Notes: generated by a model from the sequence alone, not told the origin. Shown: positions 40,801 through 46,851, counted from the first letter of the stretch. The stretch: 64,000 bases of DNA from Brasenia schreberi (GCA_036023115.1 JAYKKT010000074.1:11158501-11222500), one strand, 5' to 3'. A program made the numbers and translations.

Positions 40801-43800
40801 GCAGCTTCATGACTACAACAAACTTTTATCAGCCTTAATGACTATTTTTCCAGTAGCTATCATAGCTGCAAATTCTTGCAACCTCACTGGCTACAACTAA
40901 AATATTTATGCAGTCCTCATGACTGCAATCGTCATCATCCTTTTGAAACGTATTGCATGTCAAATCCATTTGAGATTGAATCCTTCATGGTTGCCCATCA
41001 CTTGTTTGCCTCTTCAAACTTTTTCAAAAAATATCATTATCACTAGAATTCAGTTGTGCATCAGCCTCTACCAGTTGCAAACACTCTCTTTCTCTCCAAA
41101 AAAGTGAGGTTCAATATCAACAAACATTTGTTATGCTCCTCCATCGAGCGGCGAAACTTTGGACAGCAGATTGGGTTCCAAAGTTGGTCACCTCTTCTTC
41201 CATCTCCTTAATTCAATTGTGATGTTTAATTATTGTGGCAAAGCCACGTGCCACCATCAGTTCAACAACACCATGCTCCTCCAATAGTAGCAGCAACACC
41301 ACATATGTTGTTCAATCGTCCTTCACTCATGTATAAAGATTGCCCATCCTTTTAACTCATGTCTTCTATTGGAATCTTCTATTGCAGATATGTGCAATAC
41401 TACCAAGAAAAGGAAAGTTATTACACAGGTACTATGCACCATTCTGCATATGCAGCACCATTCTGCATATGCATTAACAAGCAAGTACTGTAGTTGCATG
41501 CTGCTTCGCAGTATTTAATTGATCTCTTCTAGCTTCAGTCACAGTTGCATTAAAGTGCTTTTCTAGCAGATTATATAGTAAACAAAATATTTCTGGTAGA
41601 GATTAAGTAAGCCCACACACTAGCAACCTACGCCGTTCTAAATCCTCCAAAATATTTTATGAAGAAAAAATAGAATGCAGTTTGCTGATAAACATTAGTA
41701 CCCAAATCTGCTTGTTAAGAACCCTCTAAGTCTTCATTATGAATAGTAACATCTTCTGGAAGCCATCTAAAAAAACATGGCAATCAACTCTGTCTCGATA
41801 GGGCCTTTGTCACATATGGAGTTCAACAAAGGCAACAGTTCTTTCCATAAGGAAAACCCCTCACTTCTAACAACCTGTTCAAGAAACAGCGAGAGCAAAG
41901 AACCAAAATTGGCCATACTCTCACACAAGCATTCAACAAACTCATATTCACTTTCATCCATAGTACTTGCACATAAACTATATCTTTGCAAGAAATCACT
42001 TAAAGCTTTTGTCAAAAAGCTACAGATGTCAAGCATAGCAGAATCAAACTCAGGAGATGAGCCATCAAATCCTTTTCGTATCATCATCAAGGCCCTTCCT
42101 TTTCATGCACAACCCACAAAATCTGGAATGGACTATATTTTTTTATCCTTTTTCTATAACAACTTTCTTTATGCAGATGATGGGCAGCAATTAACACTTT
42201 TCTTTCCTAAAATCATGGAGATAATCCTTCTTTTTTGGTTATATTTTCCATAAGATCGGAAAAGTTATCTTCCATAACTAATTTTCTGGTTTCCTTCCCC
42301 ACAAAAAGTAATTTTCCATGATTACTTTTTTGGTTTGCTTTCTCACAAATTTAGGAAAATAACTTTTCATAACTACCTTTCTGGTTTTCTTTCCCACAAA
42401 ATCAGGAAAGTAATTTGTAACTTACTTTTCCAACTCTAACATTTGATATTCAAAATTCAAAATTTCTTTTTTTTTTTAAAACAAATCTTTTTTCCAAAAT
42501 TTCTTGTAACCCTCTTTTGAAAAATCTGGAAATGATGGGCCATCCACCATCGTCATTTTTGGCAGCCAACACTTTCCTTTTTCGTCTTCTTCTAGAAAAC
42601 CTTCACACTAGTCCCATGCTTTCCTTCCTTGCTCAATTAATTACTGGCATAAAAATGACATGATCGAAGACATAACCTCTCAATCATCTTTTCTATTGTC
42701 AAACGTGAATCATCTAGTTTGATTGCCTTACACGACCCTTTGATCAAACTAGTGTACGTGAATCCTTTTTTGCTAAAGCAGAGATATGTAGCCTATTTCA
42801 CAGAGTCCTTAAAACAACAGCAACAAAAGAATCACAATTGGAATATCGAAAGATCATATCGGGCCCAATCCTCCTTTTACAGTCACTAAGGGTGATAAGA
42901 AACATGCCCAATTCTTTAGTGAAGTTTTAACATTGTCTGAGTGGAAAGGGCATTGTCTATCACCAATTTGAGAAGAACTAGTTTGTTGCAGTAAAGGATC
43001 ATCTGCTAACGCATGCTCTTGAACATTAGAAAGCGTCTCTACACCCAAGGTCCCGCTCAAGACATTATCCACTTGATTCATAGCAGTATCACAATTGGGT
43101 ATCTACCTGTTTCTCTGCATGGATATCTGGCTCCATGGACTTCGTGGCTGCATCTACCTGTTTGTTCTGCTCAATCAATCAAGATGGACTTACAAAACCA
43201 AGATCAGACGACCTCCCATCCGTTGATGCATTCTGATTCCTAAAAAATCAACCCAGAAGGAGTTGTGCAACAAAGTCTTCATGACTGCTAGAAGCCACAA
43301 CTTTTAAAGCTTTGTGGGACTTTGCAATTTCCAAAAGAAATCATGGACATTTGTTGTAATCTCTCTAAAATATGTGATGAAGAATCATTAGGTCCCCAAG
43401 GAGCCATAAAGTATTCTGCAAGCCTTCCAAATGTCCTTGTGTTGGACTGTGACTTCCATGTTAAAACATGAAATCAATCGTAAAGCCTCTATTATGATTG
43501 TTAAACAACATTTGCATTTTACGTGCACAAAACCTGAGGTCAAATCTGTCTATAAGAAGTTACTACTACTTCGTCCATGTCTGAGAAAGGAGATTTCAAG
43601 TAGAGCTGTTCCATTAGTAGCTTTAAGTGAGTCAAGTTCTGTTGACCAAAATGAAACAAATAACCATGCTCACGCTCATGAAAACGGTGCAGTTCATGAG
43701 GAAATGGAAGAACTTGTAGGAGAGATAACATATGATATGACCATTGAGTAACATCTTGGGAGCAAAGATCAGGTGCATGTTTCTAGAAGTGAAACAGTTG

Positions 43801-45715
43801 GTGCAGATGTTAAGCAGCAATCTGCTTTTCCCCATGGGAACAGGACTGGGCAGAACCAAACAACTGTAGTACCCACTAATTCTTTTAAATCAAAGGGTAC
43901 CACTTTCTTCTTCTCCTACAAAACTTACTCGCAGTTGCTGCTCCTATCGATCGAAGGCTTTGATACCATGTTGAAATTCTTAGATAGTGCAACAGAAGAG
44001 AAAATATGAAAAATATAAATAAGCGAGTAAAAATGAAGATTTGAAAGAGGGGCCAAGCCCTCTAATAGAGGCTGCCTCCCCTTCTCTTTATGCTAATGAT
44101 ACTCTTAACCCTAATACAAAATGTCTAGCCCTTATATAATAGGCTGTGAAACAGAAAATGACCAAAATACCCTTAATATTACGGGCAATTACAATAATAC
44201 CCAAATATCAGAAATTACAAAAGTAACACTAAAAACAATAGATACATATATTCTTAACAATGTTTTCTGTTTTCCTTCTGGTTGAGGACCATTTTATTGT
44301 AATGTGGTTGTGTTACCGCTAAAGAAGCACAAATTCCAATCACCAAAATAGTTGTTCAGAAGGACAAGGTTAGGGCCATCACCAGTCTCGCTCTACCTTG
44401 CATCATGACTTTTGGCGGCAATTTTTTTCATTGGTTCTTATTTTCTCCTGTTTTTCTTCTCAACACTTTATTCCTTTTTCGCCATGCCTCTCCCATATGA
44501 TTAAGCTGTTGCACTTTTGATGATCTTGAAGAGGAAATGTTAGGTACGGACTATGGAGTGGCAAATATGTACTAAGTCTTGGAAACCGTCAGTCTTGAAA
44601 AGCTAGACACTTGAACACAGATGCTCGTCTGTTTATATATGCATGTGTATGTTACATATTTTATTATGATAATAAGCAAAGGAAGTAATTCTGTCATAAT
44701 ATTGCCTGCAGTGAGGTGTGTGGAGTTATATCTTTCAAATATGTATGTTGCTTTCTTTTCTTGCATGAAAAGCATAAGTGGTGAAGTATAGCAGGAAGAG
44801 CCGCATGGATGTGCCAGGTCTTAGCTTAGTTACAAGTGTTCAAAACCTGAGCATCCCTGCTTTTAGAAGTGGTGTATCTACACCGATGTCTAGATTGGTG
44901 TCAGTGTTATCTAACCATTGCTACACTGTGGCACCACCAGTTTTATCGTTGAGTCTTTCTGTTAATCCTCACGGATATAGGTATCAAATAGTTCTGTATG
45001 ATAATGTCTTTTTGGCTGCTAATGTGGAGTTCTCTTTTTTCTGTAATGTTGTTATGTAGTTTGGCCTACTTGTTCGAATTTTTGTTTAATGCAGTTATTC
45101 AAAAGAAGAGGGCATTAAGGTAGAGGATTTTCGTAATAGAAACTTCACCTATCTTCTAAAGTAAGTTGAGCTGTACCATGACGAAATTTTGAGCATTTTT
45201 TTCTTTTTTGTCAATGAGAAACTTCCTAAGGGATGAATAGTTGGTTCAGATGGAATGTGCTGAGAAGCATCTTTTTTCTTCATCTATCTAACCTTCCTTA
45301 TAACACAGTGAGCATTCTAGCATTACTGGGTTCAAGTGTTTATTTGCTGTGAATGGATTCTCGAGGTTGCGTCTCCAGTCCTCATTCCCACAAATTGAGC
45401 TGGTAAGACCAAGGTTGCTGTGGCATTCTGTTATGTCAAATTGTGATATCCAGTGGATACTATCAAGAATAAAAAAGACTTAACACGCTTGATGTAACTG
45501 GTGCAATGCCAAAATCACCAATATATCTTGCTGGAGTTTATGATTCAGCAATATTTTCCAATAAAATCATGCTAGTCTCCAAACTCATGGTCATTTTTCA
45601 CTTTGGATTCTTATGACTCTATTCTTGTGGGCAGTTGATGGAACCTAGAGTTTATGTTCATGGAAATATGAAAAGCCAAGTTATTGAAGGGAAAGACTGG
45701 CCTGGTTGCAGTTAA
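1862..45715 (+). CDS. ALG12: ALG12, dolichyl-P-mannose:Man7GlcNAc2-PP-dolichol alpha-1,6-mannosyltransferase (5' partial)
   Basis: ER-membrane GT22 (GT-C fold) mannosyltransferase that adds the eighth mannose, alpha-1,6-linked, to the lipid-linked N-glycan precursor, using dolichol-P-mannose in the lumen. Exons read: 1862-1903, 2663-2708, 4753-4839, 5636-5691, 12660-12777, 13153-13211, 16645-16716, 23451-23514, 23646-23749, 29970-30041, 31255-31341, 31445-31512, 36090-36158, 36241-36323, 37790-37892, 45095-45160, 45309-45402, 45635-45715. All have GT-AG borders and compatible phases, totalling 456 codons plus TAA at 45713. Diagnostic segments are [68 protein letters not shown] and the GT22 signature LPHKELRF at visible residues 266-273, split by an intron after the K. 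Plant relatives are about 490-500 residues, so only the first coding exon (roughly 40 residues) is missing, upstream of the window. There are no internal stops, so the gene looks functional despite introns up to 7.2 kb. The main uncertainty is a few exact splice choices. Confidence 0.95.
1925..2400 (+). repeat. Degenerate triplicated segment in ALG12 intron
   Basis: Three diverged copies of a segment containing TTCCTCTAGGAACA, CTTGCTGGACC and TCTTATTTCTTT lie near 1950-2015, 2170-2230 and 2325-2395. The order is conserved and spacing is about 180-220 bp. This looks like old local tandem duplication inside the intron, not a known element. Confidence 0.55.
2709..3808. other. Intronic DNA, no recognised feature
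   Basis: Intron sequence after the [13 protein letters not shown] exon. T-rich, with no convincing reading frame or transposon end. A minus-strand open stretch at 3353-3637 resembles nothing I know. Confidence 0.4.
3809..4570 (+). repeat. Three diverged tandem copies of a ~190-bp intronic unit
   Basis: Units start near 3809, 3991 and 4400. Shared landmarks in order are CCAGTTTTTCCAGCAAATAC, ACAAATTTACTGGTTTA, TGTATTTTTCTCCATATG and a GATGTT/TTTGGAT stretch. The first two copies are adjacent; the third is more diverged and separated by about 200 bp. Confidence 0.65.
4840..5635. other. ALG12 intron, no recognised feature
   Basis: About 800 bp between the exons ending YGLIT and beginning ARLLLGS. 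The 149-codon minus-strand open frame at 5074-5523 has no recognised domain and overlaps other open frames, so I do not call it. Confidence 0.45.
5692..6680. other. ALG12 intron, mostly featureless; faint LINE end
   Basis: First kilobase of a 7-kb intron. The only landmark is a weak match at about 6115-6200 to the RTE LINE 3' end (ACACAAGATC, then a CCATTAGCATGGGAGAAATC-like tail). It is a very diverged fossil. Nothing else was recognised. Confidence 0.35.
6681..7072 (+). repeat. 5' LTR of the Copia element
   Basis: Starts TGTTAAATG and ends AAATATTACA (TG...CA), 392 bp. It is followed directly by TGATATCAGATCC (7073-7085), a variant of the initiator-Met tRNA primer binding site. A TATA box (CTATAAATAGAG) lies near 6868. 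Confidence 0.75.
6772..6880 (+). promoter_or_regulatory. LTR U3 hairpin and TATA box
   Basis: A near-perfect inverted repeat at 6772-6809 has outer arms CTAGCCGTT and AACGGCTAG around an inner GGGGGCCA / TGGCCC pairing. It sits about 60 bp upstream of the TATA box CTATAAATAGAG. The same layout recurs in other LTRs of this window. Confidence 0.6.
8142..9127. mobile_element. Non-autonomous hAT-like DNA transposon, copy A, nested in Copia
   Basis: Flanked by an 8-bp duplication, CTTCAAAC (8134-8141) and CTTCAAAT (9128-9135), 7 of 8 matching. Subterminal regions are built of GCGTATCGTA / CACGATACGATACGG inverted repeats. It closely matches copy B at 33405-34491. An internal minus-strand frame (8396-8578) encodes an acidic, Asp/Glu-rich peptide like the tail of hAT transposases, but no catalytic region is visible. 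Confidence 0.75.
10440..11500 (+). mobile_element. Two tandem RTE LINE 3' remnants
   Basis: The first piece runs from about 10440 to the (TTG)n end at 10840. The second starts at about 10841 inside the reverse-transcriptase C-terminal region ([18 protein letters not shown]), passes [11 protein letters not shown] and [11 protein letters not shown], and ends in TTGTTGTTGTTGTTG at about 11485-11500. Both are 5'-truncated and carry stops. Confidence 0.85.
11505..12511 (-). mobile_element. Remnant of a minus-strand LTR retrotransposon (5' LTR plus gag)
   Basis: Read on the minus strand: a putative 5' LTR at 12511-12125 (387 bp, TG...CA); then a primer binding site TGATATCAGAGTGC (about 12124-12111); then gag with a UBN2-like segment ([36 protein letters not shown]) near 11690-11510. 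The LINE tail at 11500 truncates the rest. The U3 hairpin AACTGCTAG/CTAGCAGTT is at 12366-12387, with a TATA-like CTATAAAATGG downstream. Confidence 0.7.
12778..13152. other. ALG12 intron, no recognised feature
   Basis: 375 bp between the exons ending FALGL and beginning [11 protein letters not shown]. It opens with GTTTGT and closes with a pyrimidine-poor CCTGCAG acceptor. No repeat or reading frame of note. Confidence 0.5.
13839..13932 (+). repeat. 47-bp tandem duplication
   Basis: Two adjacent copies of a 47-bp unit beginning ACACGAGTTCTTTGATTATC, at 13839 and 13886, differ by about one base. This points to a recent slippage or unequal exchange in the intron. Confidence 0.85.
14221..14901. 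mobile_element. Mutator-like (Pack-MULE type) element carrying a host RRM exon
   Basis: Flanked by a 9-bp duplication, CCCCATAAC (14212-14220) and GCCCATAAC (14902-14910), 8 of 9 matching, as expected for Mutator-like insertions. The ends form loose terminal inverted repeats (TAAGTCACAGAGACAC against TATGTCACACGGGTGT), followed by GC-rich subterminal repeats of CGACACGGGTGCG and GGTGCGGGTGCCGG type. No transposase is present. The interior is a fragment of an RNA-binding protein gene (see 14341-14528). Whether the short ends are true terminal repeats is the weakest part of the call. Confidence 0.65.
14341..14528 (-). pseudogene. Captured RRM-domain exon fragment (heterogeneous nuclear RNP-like)
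   Basis: The minus-strand translation is the first RRM of a plant Musashi/hnRNP-like RNA-binding protein: [20 protein letters not shown], then [20 protein letters not shown] and YTIDGRT. RNP1 and RNP2 are partly eroded (R-to-G and G-to-V style changes), and a one-base frameshift separates the upstream SWE segment. Right after GRT comes GTGAGTT, an intact splice donor, at the point where such genes normally end their first exon. So genomic DNA, not a spliced RNA, was copied. The open frame continues into transposon sequence as nonsense residues. It has no start codon of its own that makes sense. Confidence 0.8.
14911..16644. other. ALG12 intron, no recognised feature
   Basis: About 1.7 kb with no reading frame or element end recognised. 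A segment at 14921-14949 (AAATATATAAAGTTGAT, TTCTAAA) resembles 14165-14190 on the other side of the Mutator-like element, perhaps an older flanking duplication. Confidence 0.4.
16717..17265. other. ALG12 intron, no recognised feature
   Basis: Intron start after the exon ending GPIGLEFLL, up to the LINE tail. Contains a short CTCTCTTTCTCTCTC/ACACACA run near 17058-17082. Nothing else recognised. Confidence 0.45.
17266..18804 (-). mobile_element. 5'-truncated RTE LINE
   Basis: On the minus strand it runs from within the region upstream of the reverse transcriptase ([20 protein letters not shown]) through [20 protein letters not shown] (RT motif B) to the 3' end at 17266 with (TTG)n. It is collinear with the full copy at 25605-28919 and stops abruptly at 18804, where a truncated LTR begins. 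Stops and a damaged FADD region (FAHDTLC) make it inactive. Confidence 0.9.
19425..19640. repeat. Short degenerate repeats in the LARD interior
   Basis: At least four copies of an AAGCTTTTTAAGGTTAAGCT / CTCAAAACC / CGAGTTTTAAGG theme arranged head to tail, with an apparent larger period near 125 bp. Confidence 0.7.
20003..20560. repeat. 185-bp tandem repeat, three copies
   Basis: Copies start at 20003, 20189 and 20374 with CTCAAATAACAATAAGT. Each contains ACAAAAGGCCA, a GAAGCACCTTA/GAAACACCTTA segment, CCAACAATATGGATCT and CAACCAAGTTTTAA-like segments in the same order. A more diverged fourth copy may precede them at about 19810-20000. They lie inside the non-coding LTR element. Confidence 0.85.
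23057..23450. other. ALG12 intron end, no recognised feature
   Basis: Intron sequence from the right LTR edge to the acceptor TTCACTTGCAG before the exon [13 protein letters not shown]. Nothing recognised. Confidence 0.45.
23750..25399. other. ALG12 intron, no clear feature
   Basis: About 1.6 kb after the exon ending [11 protein letters not shown]. The part from about 24820 on looks retroelement-like (A-rich with short open frames) but shows no identifiable gag or pol segment. Confidence 0.35.
25400..25585 (-). mobile_element. LTR fragment split by a LINE insertion
   Basis: Contains a TATA-like CCCTATATAAAGAGGG (minus strand, 25503-25488) and, 40 bp upstream of it, the perfect hairpin AACAGCTAG-CAA-CTAGCTGTT (25545-25565). 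This is the same hairpin-then-TATA layout as the LTRs at 6681 and 12125. The LINE at 25605 interrupts it, and the sequence probably resumes after 28938. LTR ends were not located, so the call rests on the promoter layout. Confidence 0.4.
25605..28919 (-). mobile_element. Full-length RTE-clade LINE with target-site duplications
   Basis: 3.3 kb, flanked by a 19-bp duplication beginning TTTACATGAAAATAA at 25586-25604 and 28920-28938 with one mismatch. On the minus strand, in order: a 5' leader; an APE-type endonuclease ([30 protein letters not shown]; 28806-28156); a linker region (27993-26892); and reverse transcriptase with [29 protein letters not shown] (motif A), [20 protein letters not shown] (motif B) and [11 protein letters not shown] (motif C). 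A C-terminal domain and the GACCCCATCTAG...(TTG)n tail follow. Frameshifts split the single ORF into at least five pieces, so this copy is inactive. It sits antisense in an ALG12 intron and is the best reference for all LINE debris in this window. Confidence 0.95.
28939..29969. other. ALG12 intron, no recognised gene; CT/CA microsatellite
   Basis: About 1 kb up to the acceptor CATCCAG before the exon [38 protein letters not shown] run lies at about 29672-29698. At about 29480-29565 a short direct duplication repeats GAAAGAATGCAACATGTGG. Confidence 0.5.
30290..31169. mobile_element. Non-autonomous Mutator-like element
   Basis: Flanked by a 9-bp duplication, TTTTATATC (30281-30289) and TTTTATATA (31170-31178). 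Terminal inverted repeats share CTATCCACACACCCCTTTTT on the left and its near complement (AAAAAGGGATGTGTGGATAG) on the right, within about 45 bp of each end. The interior has a GAAGAAGAAG purine tract and a 100-bp palindrome but no transposase. An open frame at 30759-31106 starts in the palindrome and is hydrophobic low-complexity, so it is probably not a gene. Confidence 0.7.
30694..30796. repeat. Long imperfect hairpin inside the Mutator-like element
   Basis: Arms of about 48 bp (AAAACGACGTCAAGTTCC... on the left, ...GGAACTTGATGTTGTTTT on the right) surround a 6-bp loop near 30742-30747, roughly three-quarters paired. Transcribed RNA would fold into one extended stem. Confidence 0.7.
31993..32260. 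repeat. Diverged tandem duplication, ~155-bp period
   Basis: Two copies share CAACTAT, TTTGGNTAGATAGA, GTAAGGATTTA/GTGAGGATTTA and TTATAAAAT in order, near 32000-32085 and 32150-32240. It lies in the ALG12 intron just left of the Copia 3' LTR. Confidence 0.6.
32450..36060 (-). mobile_element. 5'-truncated Copia retrotransposon with internal deletion
   Basis: On the minus strand: GAG-pre-integrase remnants (about 36000-35480); integrase ([44 protein letters not shown]; 35406-35002); the post-integrase segment [18 protein letters not shown] (34998-34776); then a jump to the end of the reverse transcriptase ([14 protein letters not shown], about 34580-34500); then RNase H ([12 protein letters not shown], about 33300). 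A polypurine tract (TTTGAGGGGGCTG) ends at 32844, followed by the 3' LTR from 32843 down to about 32450. The RT core and 5' LTR are missing. It ends within 30 bp of the exon at 36090 and is interrupted by hAT-like copy B. Confidence 0.85.
33405..34491. mobile_element. Non-autonomous hAT-like DNA transposon, copy B, nested in Copia
   Basis: Ends CAGTGTTGTCTG and (complement of the right end) CAGTGTTATCTG form terminal inverted repeats. They continue into GCGTATCGTAT and CGCACCGTATCGTACG subterminal repeats. Flanking 8-bp duplication is GATAAGAG (33397-33404) and AGTAAGAG (34492-34499), 6 of 8 matching. The interior is collinear with copy A at 8142-9127, including the acidic tail region, at roughly similar length (1087 against 986 bp). 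Confidence 0.8.
36324..37789. other. ALG12 intron, no recognised feature
   Basis: 1.47 kb between the exons ending LKALHQL and beginning [12 protein letters not shown]. No known element or coding signature; the open frames at 36482-36733 and 36977-37219 lack splice or domain support. Confidence 0.45.
37893..39624. other. ALG12 intron, no recognised feature
   Basis: First 1.7 kb of the 7.2-kb intron after the exon ending [10 protein letters not shown]. Open frames here (for example 39164-39505) have no recognised domain. Confidence 0.45.
39631..39934 (-). repeat. Left (3') LTR
   Basis: 304 bp, TGTTGAAATTCTT...TATATTCTTCAACA on the plus strand. It contains the palindromic GGAGGGGGCATGCCCTCC core near 39713-39732, CGCCCCCCTC after it, and CCTTTATATAATGGATTG. 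Similar throughout to the right LTR. Confidence 0.9.
40610..40960. repeat. Degenerate 30-45-bp repeats with CTTCATGGCTGCAAT core
   Basis: About ten imperfect units of the form CAGCxxCTTCATGxCTGCAATxxTTTTT follow one another inside the LTR element, for example near 40637, 40664, 40695, 40720, 40778 and 40915. In the transcribed (minus) sense they read ATTGCAGCCATGAAGGCTG, in-frame Met-Lys/Ala rich in places, but stops interrupt any long frame. Confidence 0.65.
41721..42090 (-). pseudogene. HASTY (exportin-5)-like fragment inside the LTR element, segments out of order
   Basis: The minus-strand frame begins with [20 protein letters not shown] and [17 protein letters not shown], matching the part of plant HASTY (miRNA-pathway exportin-5 homologue) around residues 300-360. 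It then runs directly into [21 protein letters not shown] and, after a one-base frameshift in a T run, [16 protein letters not shown]. In HASTY those segments lie around residues 125-175, so the order is reversed relative to the parent. It stops at DLEG, where HASTY genes have an exon border. The match is from memory of the family. It is a broken fragment, not a working exportin. Confidence 0.75.
42244..42430. repeat. Three ~65-bp tandem units
   Basis: Repeated TTTTCCATAA, AGTTAT/ATAACT, TTCTGGTTT(T/C)CTTTCCCCAC and ACAAAAT segments in order, with a period near 65 bp, inside the LTR element next to the HASTY-like piece. Confidence 0.6.
42854..43180 (-). pseudogene. Unidentified coding-like stretch inside the LTR element (sense orientation)
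   Basis: Two overlapping minus-strand frames have protein-like composition: [20 protein letters not shown], then after a stop and shift [20 protein letters not shown] and later [20 protein letters not shown]. The KNWACFLSP part is faintly like the start of DUF4283-type gag proteins of plant LINEs, which I cannot confirm. Broken by one stop and one shift. Confidence 0.4.
43431..44009 (+). pseudogene. Unidentified coding-like frame, antisense to the LTR element
   Basis: One plus-strand frame stays open for about 190 codons except for a single TAA at 43749. It is polar and low in hydrophobic runs: [34 protein letters not shown] and, after the stop, [20 protein letters not shown] and [15 protein letters not shown]. 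This composition is unlike random AT-rich frames. No family recognised. Its last 14 codons run into the right LTR. Confidence 0.4.
43956..43968 (-). promoter_or_regulatory. Primer binding site for initiator-Met tRNA
   Basis: Minus-strand TGGTATCAAAGCC begins directly at the inner end of the right LTR and differs by one base from the common plant TGGTATCAGAGCC. It fixes the element's direction. Confidence 0.85.
43969..44260 (-). repeat. Right (5') LTR
   Basis: 292 bp, TGTTGAAATTCTTAG...ATATTCTTAACA on the plus strand. On the transcribed strand a TATA-like CCTATTATATAAGG (about 44153-44138) is followed about 60 bp later by the GC-rich GGAGGC/CCCTCT hairpin region. In this family the hairpin is downstream of the TATA box, unlike the other LTRs here. 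Confidence 0.9.
44267..45094. other. ALG12 intron, no recognised feature
   Basis: About 830 bp up to the acceptor TTTAATGCAG before the exon [18 protein letters not shown]. No element or coding signature recognised. Confidence 0.45.
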
Positions 45716-46324
45716 CCATGGGATCTTTGCTAGATGGATCTAAAAAACAACAATCAAGCTTTGTCCCTATAGTTCAGGCAGGCTTTTGCATACGTAAAAG
45801 ATCTGAGATGGAGAACCTCATGTAACCGAATATGGGTTTGAAGAAGAGGCAAGCTGCTCTATTTTTTTATTTTAGGGCTGGCAGCATTTTGCTTTTGAAG
45901 CGCAAGACCTCATATAGTTCGAAATTGATGTGCTTGGTGAATCTTGGTGACCCGACGTAGAGCCAAATTTGATGGATTTATATTGCTTTTGTTAATGTCA
46001 TATACGATTCTAGATAATGTTATTGCCCTCCCTGTGACTAAGAATATCATTGAGTGATGTCTGCTTCCTGCCATAGGTTATTAAGATTGATGTCTCCATT
46101 GGTGCAGCGTTGTTCATTAACTAATTGTTAAATTAGACTAGTTGCACATCGTTACATGTAAAGCTACAATAGTGTTATATTTTGCCTCTAATGGTTTCGT
46201 TTTACTCTCGTGGAAATAAGGTCCTTTAAAGGTTGGGTTGCACAAAAATAACTCCCTTGCCTTGCCACCCTAACCTTTGTGTTAGGCTTTCAATCATTTA
46301 CTAATATTTTTATGTACTTTCCCC
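45716..46324. other. ALG12 3' flank
   Basis: Presumed 3' UTR and downstream DNA after the TAA at 45713. No single clear polyadenylation signal or other feature was identified. Confidence 0.4.
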
Positions 46325-46560
46325 ACACCAAAACCAATCCTTCTCTCGCACTATGTGGGGTTGGCCATACAGAGTCTTAGTCACGATTGTGCTTGATCCT
46401 GTATCATACTTACAGTTGACTCCAAGAGTAGGATCATGCTTTGTGGTTTCTTTCCAGCACTTTTGAATCATTCCTTTGCCTACATTCAAGTATTCACCAT
46501 CTAATTTCTTTCACAGCCTCACATGAGCCCGTCTTGCTGCATTTGTAAATATGCCATCAT
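46325..46560 (-). mobile_element. Diverged RTE LINE 3' end (separate subfamily)
   Basis: CACTATGTGGGGTTGGCCATACAG, with TTTCTTTCCAGCACTTTTG and a ATTCACCATCTAATTTCTTT-like stretch, parallels the minus-strand RTE tail (CTAGATGGGGTCGGCTACAT, TTTCTTTCCAACACTTTTG) but is clearly more diverged. Only the last 230 bp remain. Confidence 0.6.
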
Positions 46561-46814
46561 CTTTAGGTTATTAGCACTTAAATAAGCATATTCGTATTAC
46601 TGCTACTTTTTGGTTCTGTTAGTTTCAAGACGTCAGTGTTTTGTTAGTATATACGATATCAAATAATGAGTTATTTGTTGCTGCTTCTTTTGCTTTTGCT
46701 TTTTCATCAAGCACTCATTTTACTTAGTTGGCTTACTCTAGTGAAACTGAAAGACAATTGCAGTAGAATATCCAGTCTGTATCTTCTTATCACGAGACAA
46801 AGAAGAAGGTTATT

Positions 46815-46851
46815 TGGACTCCCTCTCTCTCTCTCTCTGCGCACACACACA
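46815..46851. repeat. CT/CA microsatellite
   Basis: CTCTCTCTCTCTCTCT followed by GCGCACACACACA. The open frames across it (46666-47005) are not supported as genes. Confidence 0.8.

Larger units (their letters stand above)
39631..44260 (-). mobile_element. Complete non-autonomous LTR retrotransposon carrying host gene fragments
   Basis: Both LTRs (39631-39934 and 43969-44260; TG...CA) are bracketed by a perfect 6-bp duplication, ATGTTT (39625-39630 and 44261-44266). A primer binding site on the minus strand, TGGTATCAAAGCC (43968-43956), follows the right LTR, so transcription runs leftwards. A purine-rich tract (minus strand CTTAGAGGAGTG) precedes the left LTR. No reverse transcriptase or integrase was recognised in the 4-kb interior. 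It holds instead a HASTY/exportin-5-like segment (41721-42090), two other coding-like stretches (42854-43180 minus, 43431-44009 plus) and degenerate tandem repeats. It is a gene-transducing, probably trans-mobilised element. Its LTRs are about 80-90% alike by eye, so the insertion is not very recent. Confidence 0.85.
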
